Positions 15,701-23,033 of a DNA stretch of 23,033 nt are shown here, piece after piece. Under the pieces are notes generated by a model, which did no database searches, was not told the DNA's origin, and worked only from the letters and a program-made list of their open reading frames with translations. This DNA is from Pseudomonadota bacterium (lineage in GTDB: Bacteria > Myxococcota > Myxococcia > Myxococcales > Anaeromyxobacteraceae): the NCBI GenBank assembly GCA_023428085.1, contig JAEYZK010000472.1:1-23033 (forward strand). Direction: 5' to 3'. The position numbers and the translations under genes are program-made. Every line of letters starts with the position of its first letter. Within the stretch, counting starts at the first letter, position 1.

Positions 15701-16871
15701 GCGCGCCGACGGCAGCGTCCGGTGGCGGGTGCGCCGGGCCGTGAAGGTGGCCGTGGCGGACGCGCTCGTGCTCTCGCGGGCCGACCGGCTCGTCCGGGCG
15801 TGGCGCCGGCGGCAGGCGGGCGGCGTGCGGGTGCTCATCGTCTCGTACCACCGCGTCACCCACGACTTCGAGGCCTGCGCGCAGGACGGGCTCCCGTCGA
15901 TGCTCATCTCCGCGCGGACGCTGCGGCTGCACCTGGCGCAGCTGGCGCGGGAGCGCGAGCTCGTGCCGCTCCACGTCGCGGCGCGGATGCTGCGGGCACC
16001 GCCGGCGCGCGGCCCGGTCCGCGACGTCGCCGCGGTGACCTTCGACGACGGCTACGCCGATCTGCACGGGGTGGCGTTGCCCGTCCTCTCCGCGCTGCGG
16101 ATCCCGGCGACGGCGTTCGTGGTCACCGGGTACGTCGGCTCCGGCCGGCGCCTCCCGCACGACCGGATCTACGCCGCGCTGGCGGAGCTCGCGGCGCGCG
16201 GGCTCGGGCCGCGCCAGGCGGGGCTCGAGGAGCCGCTGCAGCGCGTCCTCGACGCCTGTGACGGGCTCGGCCCGGCCGCCGCGCTCGATCGGCTGATCGG
16301 GGTCCTGGAGCCGCCGGCGCTGCTGGCCCTCGCGGACGCCCTGGGCGCGCGCGTCCGCCAGGCGGAGGCCGACCTCCCACCCGCGACGCGCCTCATGGGG
16401 TGGGAGGAGCTGCGGGCGCTCGACGCGGCGGGGATCGAGGTGGGGGGACACACCGTCTCGCACGCGGTCCTCCCGCTCCTGTCCGCGCGGGAGGCGCGCC
16501 GGGAGATTGAGGGTTGCCGCGACGAGCTGCGGGAGCGGATCGGGCGGGCCCCGCGGATGTTCGCCTATCCGAACGGCTATCACACCCCCGCGGTGCGGGA
16601 GCTCGTCGCGCGGGCCGGCTTCGAGGGCGCGGTCACGACGGAGGACCACGAGAACGTCCGGGGCGGCGACCCGTACCGGCTCTGCCGCAAGATGCTGTGG
16701 GAGAACACCACGCTCGGGCCGACCGCGTACAGCCCGGCCCTGGCCGCCTGCAACCTGGAGGGCGTCTTCCACGCGCTGGGGCTCTCCCGCGCGGTGCTCG
16801 GCGAGTACGCGGCGGGCGTGGAGCGGGCGCCGCAGCTCCGCCCGGGCGCCGCGCTCGAGGAGGCCTCGTGA
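15693..16871 (+). CDS. Polysaccharide deacetylase (NodB/CE4 family)
   Basis: The protein has 392 residues; ATG 15693 overlaps the preceding gene by eight bases. NodB motifs are clear: VSYHRV (50-55), motif 1 TFDDGY (116-121, catalytic base D118 and metal ligand D119), motif 2 HTVSH (253-257, ligands H253 and H257) and FAYPNGYH (290-297). About 80 residues (150-230) are inserted between motif 1 and motif 2, which suggests a lid or sugar-specificity region. There is no signal peptide, and the N-terminus is basic and Arg-rich. CE4 enzymes remove N-acetyl (or O-acetyl) groups with a divalent metal. Without export it would act on cytoplasmic, lipid-linked repeat units. Together with the two acyltransferases it points to acyl remodelling of amino sugars. 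The stop overlaps the next start (GTGA). Confidence 0.92.
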   Translation: MPERADGSVRWRVRRAVKVAVADALVLSRADRLVRAWRRRQAGGVRVLIVSYHRVTHDFEACAQDGLPSMLISARTLRLHLAQLARERELVPLHVAARMLRAPPARGPVRDVAAVTFDDGYADLHGVALPVLSALRIPATAFVVTGYVGSGRRLPHDRIYAALAELAARGLGPRQAGLEEPLQRVLDACDGLGPAAALDRLIGVLEPPALLALADALGARVRQAEADLPPATRLMGWEELRALDAAGIEVGGHTVSHAVLPLLSAREARREIEGCRDELRERIGRAPRMFAYPNGYHTPAVRELVARAGFEGAVTTEDHENVRGGDPYRLCRKMLWENTTLGPTAYSPALAACNLEGVFHALGLSRAVLGEYAAGVERAPQLRPGAALEEAS

Positions 16872-18094
16872 GCGGGAGCGCGCGCCCCCCGTCTGAACCA
16901 TGGCCGGCGTCCGCGGCCGGGACCCAGCTTGTGGCCATGGACGCCTTGCGGGGACGGGACATCGTCTGCTTCTCGAACGACTGGGACGGGGATCCCCTTT
17001 CGAAGACGCACATCATGAAGATCCTGGCGCGCGACAACCGCGTGCTCTGGGTCAACTCGATCGGGAACCGGGCGCCCCGCGCGAGCGTCTCCGACGCGCG
17101 CCGCGCCTGGAAGAAGCTCTCCGACGTGGCGCGCGGGCTCACCGAGCCGGTGAAGAACCTGCACGTCCTCGCCCCGCTCTACGTCCCGGCGTACGGCAGC
17201 GAGGCGGTGCGGCGCGCGAACGGCGAGCTCCTGCGGTTCCAGGTCCGCGGCGCGATGCGGCGGCTCGGCATGCGACGGCCGATCTCCTGGAGCTTCCTCC
17301 CGAGCGCCGCCACGGTCGCGGGCCGGCTCGACGAGGAGTTCGTGGTCTACCACGTGGTGGACGAGTTCTCGGCCTTCAGCGACGCCAGCGCGCACGTGGC
17401 GGAGCTCGAGGCGCGGCTCCTCCGGCGCGCGGACCTCGTCATCGCCTCCTCGGAGAAGCTCCTGCACGACAAGCGGAAGGTGAACCCGCGCGCCGTGCTC
17501 GTGCGCCACGGCGTGGACCACGCGCACTTCGCGCGCGCGCTCGAGCCCGGGCCGCTGCCCGAGCCCCTGCGCGCGCTGCCCCGGCCGGTCATCGGCTTCT
17601 TCGGGCTGGTGGCGGACTGGATCGACCTCGGGCTCGTCCGGCGCGTGGCGGACGCCTTCCCGCACGCCTCGGTCGTCGTGCTGGGGAAGGTCGTCACCTC
17701 GCTCGCGCCGCTCGAGGGGGCGAGGAACGTCCACCTCTTCGGCCGGCGGCCGTACGCGGAGCTGCCGGACTGGTGCCGCGGGTTCACGGTGGCCCTGACG
17801 CCGTTCCGGCGGAACACGCTCGCGATCGCGGCGAACCCGCTCAAGGCGCGCGAGTACGTCGCCGCCGGGCTCCCCAACGTGTGCACGGACCTGCCCGAGC
17901 TCCGGCGCATCCCGGGGTGCACCGTCACGGTGAGCGACGAGGAGTTCGTGGCGGCGGTCGGGGCCGCCCTCGCCGACGGCGGCCCGACGCGGGCGCGGTC
18001 GGAGCTGGTGCGGGCGGAGGGGTGGGAGGCGAGGGTGGACGAGATCCGCGACCACCTCGCCGCCGCCATGGCGCCGGCGCGCGTGCACGGCTGA
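16868..18094 (+). CDS. GT-B fold glycosyltransferase (TuaH-like)
   Basis: The protein has 408 residues from GTG 16868, which overlaps the deacetylase stop and has GAGGAGG four bases upstream. An internal ATG at 16937 is a weaker alternative that would remove 23 unconserved residues. The N-terminal domain begins RDIVCFSNDWDGDPLSKTH and contains WVNSIGNR. The hinge region has VVYHVVDEFS and ADLVIASSEKLLHDKR followed by VRHGVDHAHF. The nucleotide-sugar domain has IGFFGLVADWIDLGLV, VHLFGRRPYAELPDW and KAREYVAAGLPNV. This layout is of GT4-like enzymes such as TuaH. It should add one sugar to the lipid-linked repeat unit on the cytoplasmic side; donor and linkage cannot be read from sequence. The next gene follows after 11 bases. 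Confidence 0.88.
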   Translation: MSGSARPPSEPWPASAAGTQLVAMDALRGRDIVCFSNDWDGDPLSKTHIMKILARDNRVLWVNSIGNRAPRASVSDARRAWKKLSDVARGLTEPVKNLHVLAPLYVPAYGSEAVRRANGELLRFQVRGAMRRLGMRRPISWSFLPSAATVAGRLDEEFVVYHVVDEFSAFSDASAHVAELEARLLRRADLVIASSEKLLHDKRKVNPRAVLVRHGVDHAHFARALEPGPLPEPLRALPRPVIGFFGLVADWIDLGLVRRVADAFPHASVVVLGKVVTSLAPLEGARNVHLFGRRPYAELPDWCRGFTVALTPFRRNTLAIAANPLKAREYVAAGLPNVCTDLPELRRIPGCTVTVSDEEFVAAVGAALADGGPTRARSELVRAEGWEARVDEIRDHLAAAMAPARVHG

Positions 18095-18105
18095 CGGGAG
18101 GCCTC

Positions 18106-19377
18106 GTGTCCGACGCGGTCACCTTCGACGTCCTCGCGGCCCGGCGCGCCGCGACGCTGGACCGGGCGACGACGCGCTGGAGCCGGCTCTCCTTCGGCGC
18201 CGCGGTCGGGTTCGTGGTGATGCTCTACGCGAACCCGATGTACTGGTGGCCGTGGTTCGAGCAGTTCCGGTTCGCCTTCGTGACGATGGCGATCTGCGCC
18301 GCGGCCGTCCTGGCGCACCGGCTCACCTCGGGCAGCCCGATCCGCATCGGCGGGCCGATGGGCGTCCCGCTCCTCGTGTACCTGGGGATGTTCCCGGTCT
18401 CGCTCCTCTGGACGATCCACGCCCCGTCCACCGAGGTCGCGGTGTTCGAGGCGCTCAAGATGGCCGTCGTCTACGTCGCGGTGCAGAACGCGCTCGACCG
18501 GCCGGCGCGGCTGCGGGCGTTCCTGCTGCTCGGCGCGCTCGCGTCGCTGGGACCGGCGCTGGGCGGGATCTGGAACTGGTGGATGGGCGAGGGGCTGGTG
18601 GAGGGGTACCGCACGGCGTGGCGCGGGCTCTACGCCGACCCCAACCGGCTCGCGATGAGCCTGGTGGCGATCCTCCCGGCCGCGCTCTACGGGGCGGTCA
18701 CCGCGAGGCGCCCCGGCCGACGCCTGCTCTTCGCGGGCGTCGCGGCGGCGCAGGTCGGCGCCATCGTGCTCACGCACTCCCGCTCCGGGGCGGTGGCGAT
18801 GGCGTTCGCGGTGGCCCTCTTCCTCGGGCGCGGGAGGCGGAAGGTCGCGCAGGCGGCGGTGGGGGCGATGCTCCTCGTCGGCATGGTGGCGCTCGCGCCG
18901 TCGAGCTTCTGGCAGCGGTCCTCGACCATCACGGAGTTCGAGACCGACGCCTCGGTGCAGGGCCGCCGCCACGCCTGGATGGTGCTCGATCGCATCGTCG
19001 AGGAGCGGCCGTTCACCGGCGCCGGAGGGGGGGCGTTCCTCGCGAGCTGGACGCGGTACGCGCCGCTCGAGGCGGGCGGGCACCGGTTCGTGGCGCACAA
19101 CATCCTGCTCGAGACGATCGGCGAGCTCGGCGTCCTCGCCTTCGTCCTGCTCGCGACCTTCATCGCGGTGCTGCTCGTGAGGCTCTGGCGCGCGGGGAGC
19201 GACCCGGTGATCGGTCCGGAGGCGCGGGCGCTCTTCGCCGGCGTCGCGGGCTACCTCGTGTGCGAGATGGCCAACGGGTACGCCCTGTCGTGGTTCCTGT
19301 ACTACCTGTTCGCGGCCTCGGCCGCGGCGATCCACCTCGCGGCGCTGCGGCGGGCGGCGGCGGAGGCTGCGCGGTGA
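18106..19377 (+). CDS. Wzy/O-antigen ligase-like polysaccharide polymerase
   Basis: The protein has 423 residues from GTG 18106 with GGGAGG upstream. About ten hydrophobic helices span the chain, with a larger periplasmic loop in the C-terminal half. Wzy_C signatures are present: YADPNRLAMSL, LTHSRSGAVAMAF, the loop beginning GRRHAWMVLDRIVEERPFTGAGGGAF, and AHNILLETIGELG. In this family Arg residues and the loop His (in AHNILL) are important for joining undecaprenyl-linked repeat units. Its presence with the co-polymerase and initiating transferase marks a Wzy-dependent pathway. A ligase role (as WaaL) is less likely because no lipopolysaccharide core genes are nearby. It overlaps the final glycosyltransferase by GTGA. 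Confidence 0.9.
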   Translation: MSDAVTFDVLAARRAATLDRATTRWSRLSFGAAVGFVVMLYANPMYWWPWFEQFRFAFVTMAICAAAVLAHRLTSGSPIRIGGPMGVPLLVYLGMFPVSLLWTIHAPSTEVAVFEALKMAVVYVAVQNALDRPARLRAFLLLGALASLGPALGGIWNWWMGEGLVEGYRTAWRGLYADPNRLAMSLVAILPAALYGAVTARRPGRRLLFAGVAAAQVGAIVLTHSRSGAVAMAFAVALFLGRGRRKVAQAAVGAMLLVGMVALAPSSFWQRSSTITEFETDASVQGRRHAWMVLDRIVEERPFTGAGGGAFLASWTRYAPLEAGGHRFVAHNILLETIGELGVLAFVLLATFIAVLLVRLWRAGSDPVIGPEARALFAGVAGYLVCEMANGYALSWFLYYLFAASAAAIHLAALRRAAAEAAR

Positions 19378-20516
19378 GGCGGCCGGCGCGGGTGCTGATC
19401 CTCCAGAACCGGTTCCGGATCGGGGGCCAGGAGCGCCAGACGGTCCTGAACGTCCGGAGCATGGACCGGTCGCGGTACGAGCCGCTCGTCGCCGTCCTGC
19501 ACCTCGACGGCGACCACCTCTCCGACCTCGAGGCCGCGGGGGTGCGGCCGGTGGTCTTCGACGTCGGCCGGAGCCTGCTCCGTCCCGGCACCGCGTGGCA
19601 GCTCCTGCGCCTCGTGCAGTTCGTGCGGGAGGAGCGGATCGCGGTCCTCCACGCCCAGGACATCTACACGAACGTGCTCGGCACGATGGTCGCGCGGGCC
19701 ACCGGCGTGCCGATGATCGTGACGCGGGTCGATCTCGGACACCACCTCGGCGGCTACCGCCGGCAGCTCCTCACGTGGGCGTCGCGGATCGCCGCGCGGG
19801 TGCTCGTGAACGCGCTCACCATCCGCGACCTCGCCATCCGCGAGGGCGTCGAGGCGGATCGCGTCGCGGTGGTGCGCAACGGCGTGGACCTCGAGGAGCT
19901 CGACGGCCGGGCGGCGCGCCCCCCCGACGACCCCGCCCCTGCGCCCGGCGCGTTCGTCTGCGTCGCGAACATGCACCACCCGGTGAAGGGGCAGGGCGAC
20001 CTGCTCCAGGCGCTCAAGGAGACGCTCCGCACGCACCCCGAGGCGCGCCTCGTGCTCGTCGGCGAGGGGGTGCGGCGGCCGCTGCTGGAGCGGGAGGCGC
20101 GCTGGCTCGGGATCGCCGACAAGGTCCACTTCCTCGGCCACCGCCGCGACGTGCCCGCGATCCTCGCCCGCGCGGTCGGCGGCGTCTCGTCGAGCCACGC
20201 GGAGGGGATCTCGAACGCGATCCTCGAGGCCATGGCCATGCGCCTCCCGGTGGTCGCGACCGCGGTGGGCGGCACCCCGGAGATCGTGAAGGACGGCGAG
20301 ACCGGGTTCCTCGTCCCGCCCGGCGCGCCCGCCGCGCTGGCGCGGCGGATGGTGGACGTCCTGGAGGACGAGGCCCTCCGCCGGCGGCTCGGCGAGGCCG
20401 CGCGCGGGCTCGTCGAGCGCGAGTTCGGCCTCGGCCAGATGCGGCTCTCGTACGACGCCCTGTACCACGACCTGACGGAGCCGCAGGAGCCGCGGATCGT
20501 GACGGGGGTGGCGTAG
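19374..20516 (+). CDS. GT4-family glycosyltransferase
   Basis: The protein has 380 residues from GTG 19374 in a GTGA overlap with the polymerase stop. The GT4 pattern is complete: N-terminal FRIGGQERQTVLNV (14-27) with the acceptor-side Gly loop, VRNGVDLEEL (167-176), VANMHHPVKGQGDLLQAL (198-214), VGEGVRRPLLE, VHFLGHRRDVPAIL, the EX7E motif E277-E285 in HAEGISNAILEAMA, and GGTPEIVKDGETGFLVPP. Such enzymes are retaining transferases using nucleotide sugars in the cytoplasm. It is the last gene of the operon, so the number of transferases encoded here (initiating enzyme plus two) would account for a repeat of only about three sugars unless other loci help. Confidence 0.93.
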   Translation: MRRPARVLILQNRFRIGGQERQTVLNVRSMDRSRYEPLVAVLHLDGDHLSDLEAAGVRPVVFDVGRSLLRPGTAWQLLRLVQFVREERIAVLHAQDIYTNVLGTMVARATGVPMIVTRVDLGHHLGGYRRQLLTWASRIAARVLVNALTIRDLAIREGVEADRVAVVRNGVDLEELDGRAARPPDDPAPAPGAFVCVANMHHPVKGQGDLLQALKETLRTHPEARLVLVGEGVRRPLLEREARWLGIADKVHFLGHRRDVPAILARAVGGVSSSHAEGISNAILEAMAMRLPVVATAVGGTPEIVKDGETGFLVPPGAPAALARRMVDVLEDEALRRRLGEAARGLVEREFGLGQMRLSYDALYHDLTEPQEPRIVTGVA

Positions 20517-20519
20517 CGC

Positions 20520-20534
20520 GCCGCTCGAGGCGGC
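20520..20534. terminator. Small hairpin between convergent stops
   Basis: GCCGC (20520-20524) and GCGGC (20530-20534) flank a TCGAG loop in the 18-base gap between the operon's last stop and the stop of the convergent gene. It reads the same on both strands and could end transcription from both sides, but the stem is only five pairs and no T-run follows. Confidence 0.25.
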
Positions 20535-22697
20535 CTACATCCCCGGCAACGGACCGAACGGCCAGACCCCGTACCACCGGGCCGCGCCGAGCGCGCCGGC
20601 GATCACGATCACGAGCGCCCAGAACAGCCGCCGCCGCCGCCGCGCGGCGCGGTCCTCGTACGGATCCCGGAGCGAACGGATCGACCCGGGCGGCAGCAGC
20701 GCGCGCGAGGTGAGCGCGTACCCGAGCGGCAGGTTCACGGCGACGCGGCCGTTCACGGCCCAGCCGTTGGCGTCGAGGACCGGTCCGAGCGTCCGCTGCC
20801 GGAGCTTGAGCCAGGCGATGAAGACCGACGGGCCGGAGATCACCATCATCACCCCGAGCAGCGCGACGACCTTCGCCCACCACGGCTGGAGGCCCATGAA
20901 GCCGGAGACGAGGCCGCCGAACATCGTGCCGAGGGCGCCGGCGCCGACGCCGATCGCGGCGATGATGCCGACCATCCTGCCGACGTCCACGGGCGCCGGC
21001 TTCGGCTTGACCGTGCCGGTGGCGTGGCCGACGGAGCCGGTCGCCACCTCGGCGAGGCGGGCCTGCGACTCCTGCTCCTTGGCGGCGGCGAACTTCGCGG
21101 CCTGCTCCTCGACGAGCCGCACGAACTTCTTGTAGGGCGCGAAGAAGGCCTGGCGGATGGAGATGGGGTTGTCCACGATCTTCACGATGGTGGCGTCCCA
21201 GTCGCGGCCCTGCCGGTCGTAGAACACGCCGTTCCGGCCGGCCATCAGGTAGTCGGAGTCGCCCTGGGTGAAGCAGGCGGCGATCTTCATCGTCTGGCCG
21301 CCCGCGCGCCGGCACTCGCAGTACGCGATGTACATCCGCGAGAGCTGGGCGAGGACCGCGTGCGCCGTCGGGTCCTCGACGCGGACGCACAGATCGCAGC
21401 TCCGCGCGTCGAGGTAGAGCGTCCCGGCCTGGAACACCGCGTGTCGCGCGGGATCGTAGAAGTCGGCGAAGCTGACGAAGTTCCGGAGCAGCGTGTGCAG
21501 GTCGCGGTGGTAGTGGACGAGGCGCACGACGTCGCCGAGCGCCGCGGCCTCGGGCGCGACCGCGAGATCCTTCGCGAGGAGGTCCTCGAGGCGCGCGCGG
21601 ATGTCCCCGGCGAGGAGCGCGCGGACGCGATCGACGCCGAGCTTCTCGACCGCCGCGCCCTGCTTCGCCGCCTGCCAGGCCTCGTACGGCGCGACCGCGC
21701 CGACGAGCGTCGCCCACTCCGGCGCGGTGAGCTCGGCGCGGCGCACGCCGATGATGGGCACGATCGCGTCGGAGACGAGCGCCTGGAGCGCGGCGGCCCA
21801 GGCCGGGTTGACGCCGTCGGCGAGCGGGAGGGGCCGCCCCGGATCGACCCGGGCGATCGGGAGGTCCGCCAGCTCCGGGGGGAGGGCGGAGAGATCGCGC
21901 GCGGCGAGCGCCGGGAACGCCTCCTCGCCGCGGTTCAGGGCCGCGCCGCTGAACGGGTCCATCGCCGCCAGCCGGCACCGCGTGAAGTAGTCGTCCACCT
22001 TGGCGCGGACCGCGGCCACCGCCTTCCACGCGGCCTCCGACGCGGGCCCGAGGCGTGCCGTCGCCGCGCCGACCCCGGCGTCCCACCAGGTGGCGTAGGC
22101 CGCGAGGTCGGCGAAGAACGCCTCGAGGCGCGCGCGATCGACGCCCGGCTGGCCGGAGCGGTCCGGGGTGGACCCCGCGCAGGCGAGGGCGTCGGCCAGC
22201 GCCGCGGCGAGCTCCGCGTCGCCCTCGGCCGAGACCGCGCTCACGACCCCGTCGCCGTTGAACGGCGTCCCGTCGAAGGCGTGGCTGACGTCGGCCACGT
22301 CCGCCGGGCCGACCGCGGCCGCATCGGCCTTCCCGAGCGCCGCGAGCAACCGCCGCGCCGCCCCGAGCAGCGCGCGCCCCTCGGGCGTCGCCGTCTGGAT
22401 GGCCGCGAGCGGCAGCTCGGCCTCGCCCGGGACCAGCGCCTCGAGGTGCGCGAGGCGCGGCTTGCACCACTCGATCGCCGCCACCACGTCCGGCGCGCGC
22501 ACGCGCCCGTCGCCGTCGCCGTCGAGCAGATCGAGCGTCTTCGGGTCGAGCTCCAGCCCCCGCGTCGGGCAGGAGAGCGCGGTCCAGAGCTTCTGGTCGA
22601 GCTTGCCGAGGTTCGCGAGGTCGGTGGAGGTCGCGAGCGAGACCTGCTCGAGGCCGCCGACGCGGTGGAACTTCCAGCGCTGGGGGTTCTTGGCCAT
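20535..22697 (-). CDS. Large EF-hand membrane protein of unknown function
   Basis: The protein has 720 residues from ATG 22697; no strong Shine-Dalgarno is visible. A canonical EF-hand loop occupies D59-D70 (D59, D61, D63, G64 and D70 as ligands or turn), and a degenerate copy, FNGDGVVS, lies near 146-153. The long middle is Ala-rich and helical. A conserved-looking core follows: C434/C437 (CDLC), C460/C462 (CEC), GDSDYLMAGRNGVFYD and DNPISIRQAFFAPYKK. Hydrophobic helices at about 575-600, 604-630 and 690-708 anchor the C-terminus; there is no N-terminal signal peptide, so most of the chain should be cytoplasmic. The sequence suggests Ca2+ sensing plus a possible Cys-bound metal. It is convergent with the polysaccharide operon and probably independent of it. 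I do not recognise a characterised family. Confidence 0.88.
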   Translation of the reverse strand: MAKNPQRWKFHRVGGLEQVSLATSTDLANLGKLDQKLWTALSCPTRGLELDPKTLDLLDGDGDGRVRAPDVVAAIEWCKPRLAHLEALVPGEAELPLAAIQTATPEGRALLGAARRLLAALGKADAAAVGPADVADVSHAFDGTPFNGDGVVSAVSAEGDAELAAALADALACAGSTPDRSGQPGVDRARLEAFFADLAAYATWWDAGVGAATARLGPASEAAWKAVAAVRAKVDDYFTRCRLAAMDPFSGAALNRGEEAFPALAARDLSALPPELADLPIARVDPGRPLPLADGVNPAWAAALQALVSDAIVPIIGVRRAELTAPEWATLVGAVAPYEAWQAAKQGAAVEKLGVDRVRALLAGDIRARLEDLLAKDLAVAPEAAALGDVVRLVHYHRDLHTLLRNFVSFADFYDPARHAVFQAGTLYLDARSCDLCVRVEDPTAHAVLAQLSRMYIAYCECRRAGGQTMKIAACFTQGDSDYLMAGRNGVFYDRQGRDWDATIVKIVDNPISIRQAFFAPYKKFVRLVEEQAAKFAAAKEQESQARLAEVATGSVGHATGTVKPKPAPVDVGRMVGIIAAIGVGAGALGTMFGGLVSGFMGLQPWWAKVVALLGVMMVISGPSVFIAWLKLRQRTLGPVLDANGWAVNGRVAVNLPLGYALTSRALLPPGSIRSLRDPYEDRAARRRRRLFWALVIVIAGALGAARWYGVWPFGPLPGM

Positions 22698-23033
22698 GGA
22701 CCGTCGGCTGTACCCGGAGAGGGGAGTAGTTGTCCAGGCGCCGAGTGCGGAACCCGGGAGGGGAGGGGTCGCGCCGCCGGTCGGGGTGGCTCAGCCGACG
22801 GGGCGGTCGCTCGTCCGCCAGAGCACGGAGCGATCACTCATCCGGTCGCGCCCGAAGTCGCCGAGGTGCGAGCGGCGAAGGGTGCTCACGGGCCTGCCGG
22901 CTGCCGCGGGGTGAAGGGCCCGTGCCGCGGCCGCCGACTTGATTCGGCGCATATGGCAATGTCGTCAGTTGGTCTCGAAAGCCTACTTCCGGGCGGCGAC
23001 CCCTGGATGGCGCCTGGTCGAGCGGCCAGGGGG
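22698..23033. other. Intergenic end region with no convincing gene
   Basis: The first 240 bases are GC-rich with no coding pattern; they should hold the promoter of the minus-strand EF-hand gene, but no clear -35/-10 pair is visible. From about 22935 the sequence becomes less GC-rich. An ATG at 22953 opens a frame of 27 codons to the window edge (MAMSSVGLESLL at its start) but has no ribosome site. A 7-bp inverted repeat CCCCTGG (23000-23006) / CCAGGGG (23026-23032) closes the window. Too little is present to decide whether a gene or RNA starts here. Confidence 0.4.

Overview
The window is very GC-rich (roughly three quarters G+C, with almost every third codon position G or C) and uses GTG and TTG starts freely. 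Base composition plus gene content (NtrC-type activator, separate short Wza and beta-barrel exporter, EpsZ/WbaP-type initiating transferase) suggest a delta-proteobacterial/Myxococcota chromosome, most like Anaeromyxobacter. That placement is an inference from style and families, not from a marker gene.

Layout. Positions 1-4688 are a set of ordinary genes: the tail of a membrane protein, a convergent small zinc-ribbon protein, a class IV PLP aminotransferase, a secreted HEAT-repeat protein, a HAMP-only membrane protein and a SpoIID/LytB-type lipoprotein (the last two overlap by 4 bases). At 4832-6238 lies a full-length NtrC-family response regulator (receiver, sigma-54 AAA+ ATPase, Fis-type HTH), facing a tiny two-helix membrane protein (6243-6431, minus strand). 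The gap 6432-6775 holds an inverted pair of heptamer arrays, two dyads and a good -24/-12 (sigma-54) promoter.

From 6776 to 20516 twelve same-strand genes form what looks like one Wzx/Wzy-type exopolysaccharide operon: truncated Wza-like export lipoprotein, outer-membrane beta-barrel, Wzc-like polysaccharide co-polymerase without kinase domain, a separate CpsD/Wze-like tyrosine kinase with a degenerate P-loop, a 219-base hairpin-rich gap, a polyprenyl-phosphate hexose-1-phosphate transferase (TTG start), FemAB-like acyltransferase, DegT-family aminotransferase, second FemAB-like acyltransferase, polysaccharide deacetylase, GT-B glycosyltransferase, Wzy/O-antigen-ligase-like polymerase and a GT4 glycosyltransferase. 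From 12250 onward the genes overlap or nearly touch. No flippase (Wzx) is visible here.

The cluster ends against a convergent 720-residue protein with an EF-hand loop, paired Cys motifs and C-terminal membrane helices (20535-22697, minus), whose function I cannot assign. The last 336 bases show no convincing gene.

Working model (inference): the NtrC-type regulator acts through the sigma-54 promoter at 6721-6736 to switch on synthesis of an amino-sugar-containing, acyl-modified polysaccharide. The structured gap between the kinase and the initiating transferase is the most likely place for a second layer of control and is the least explained part of the window.
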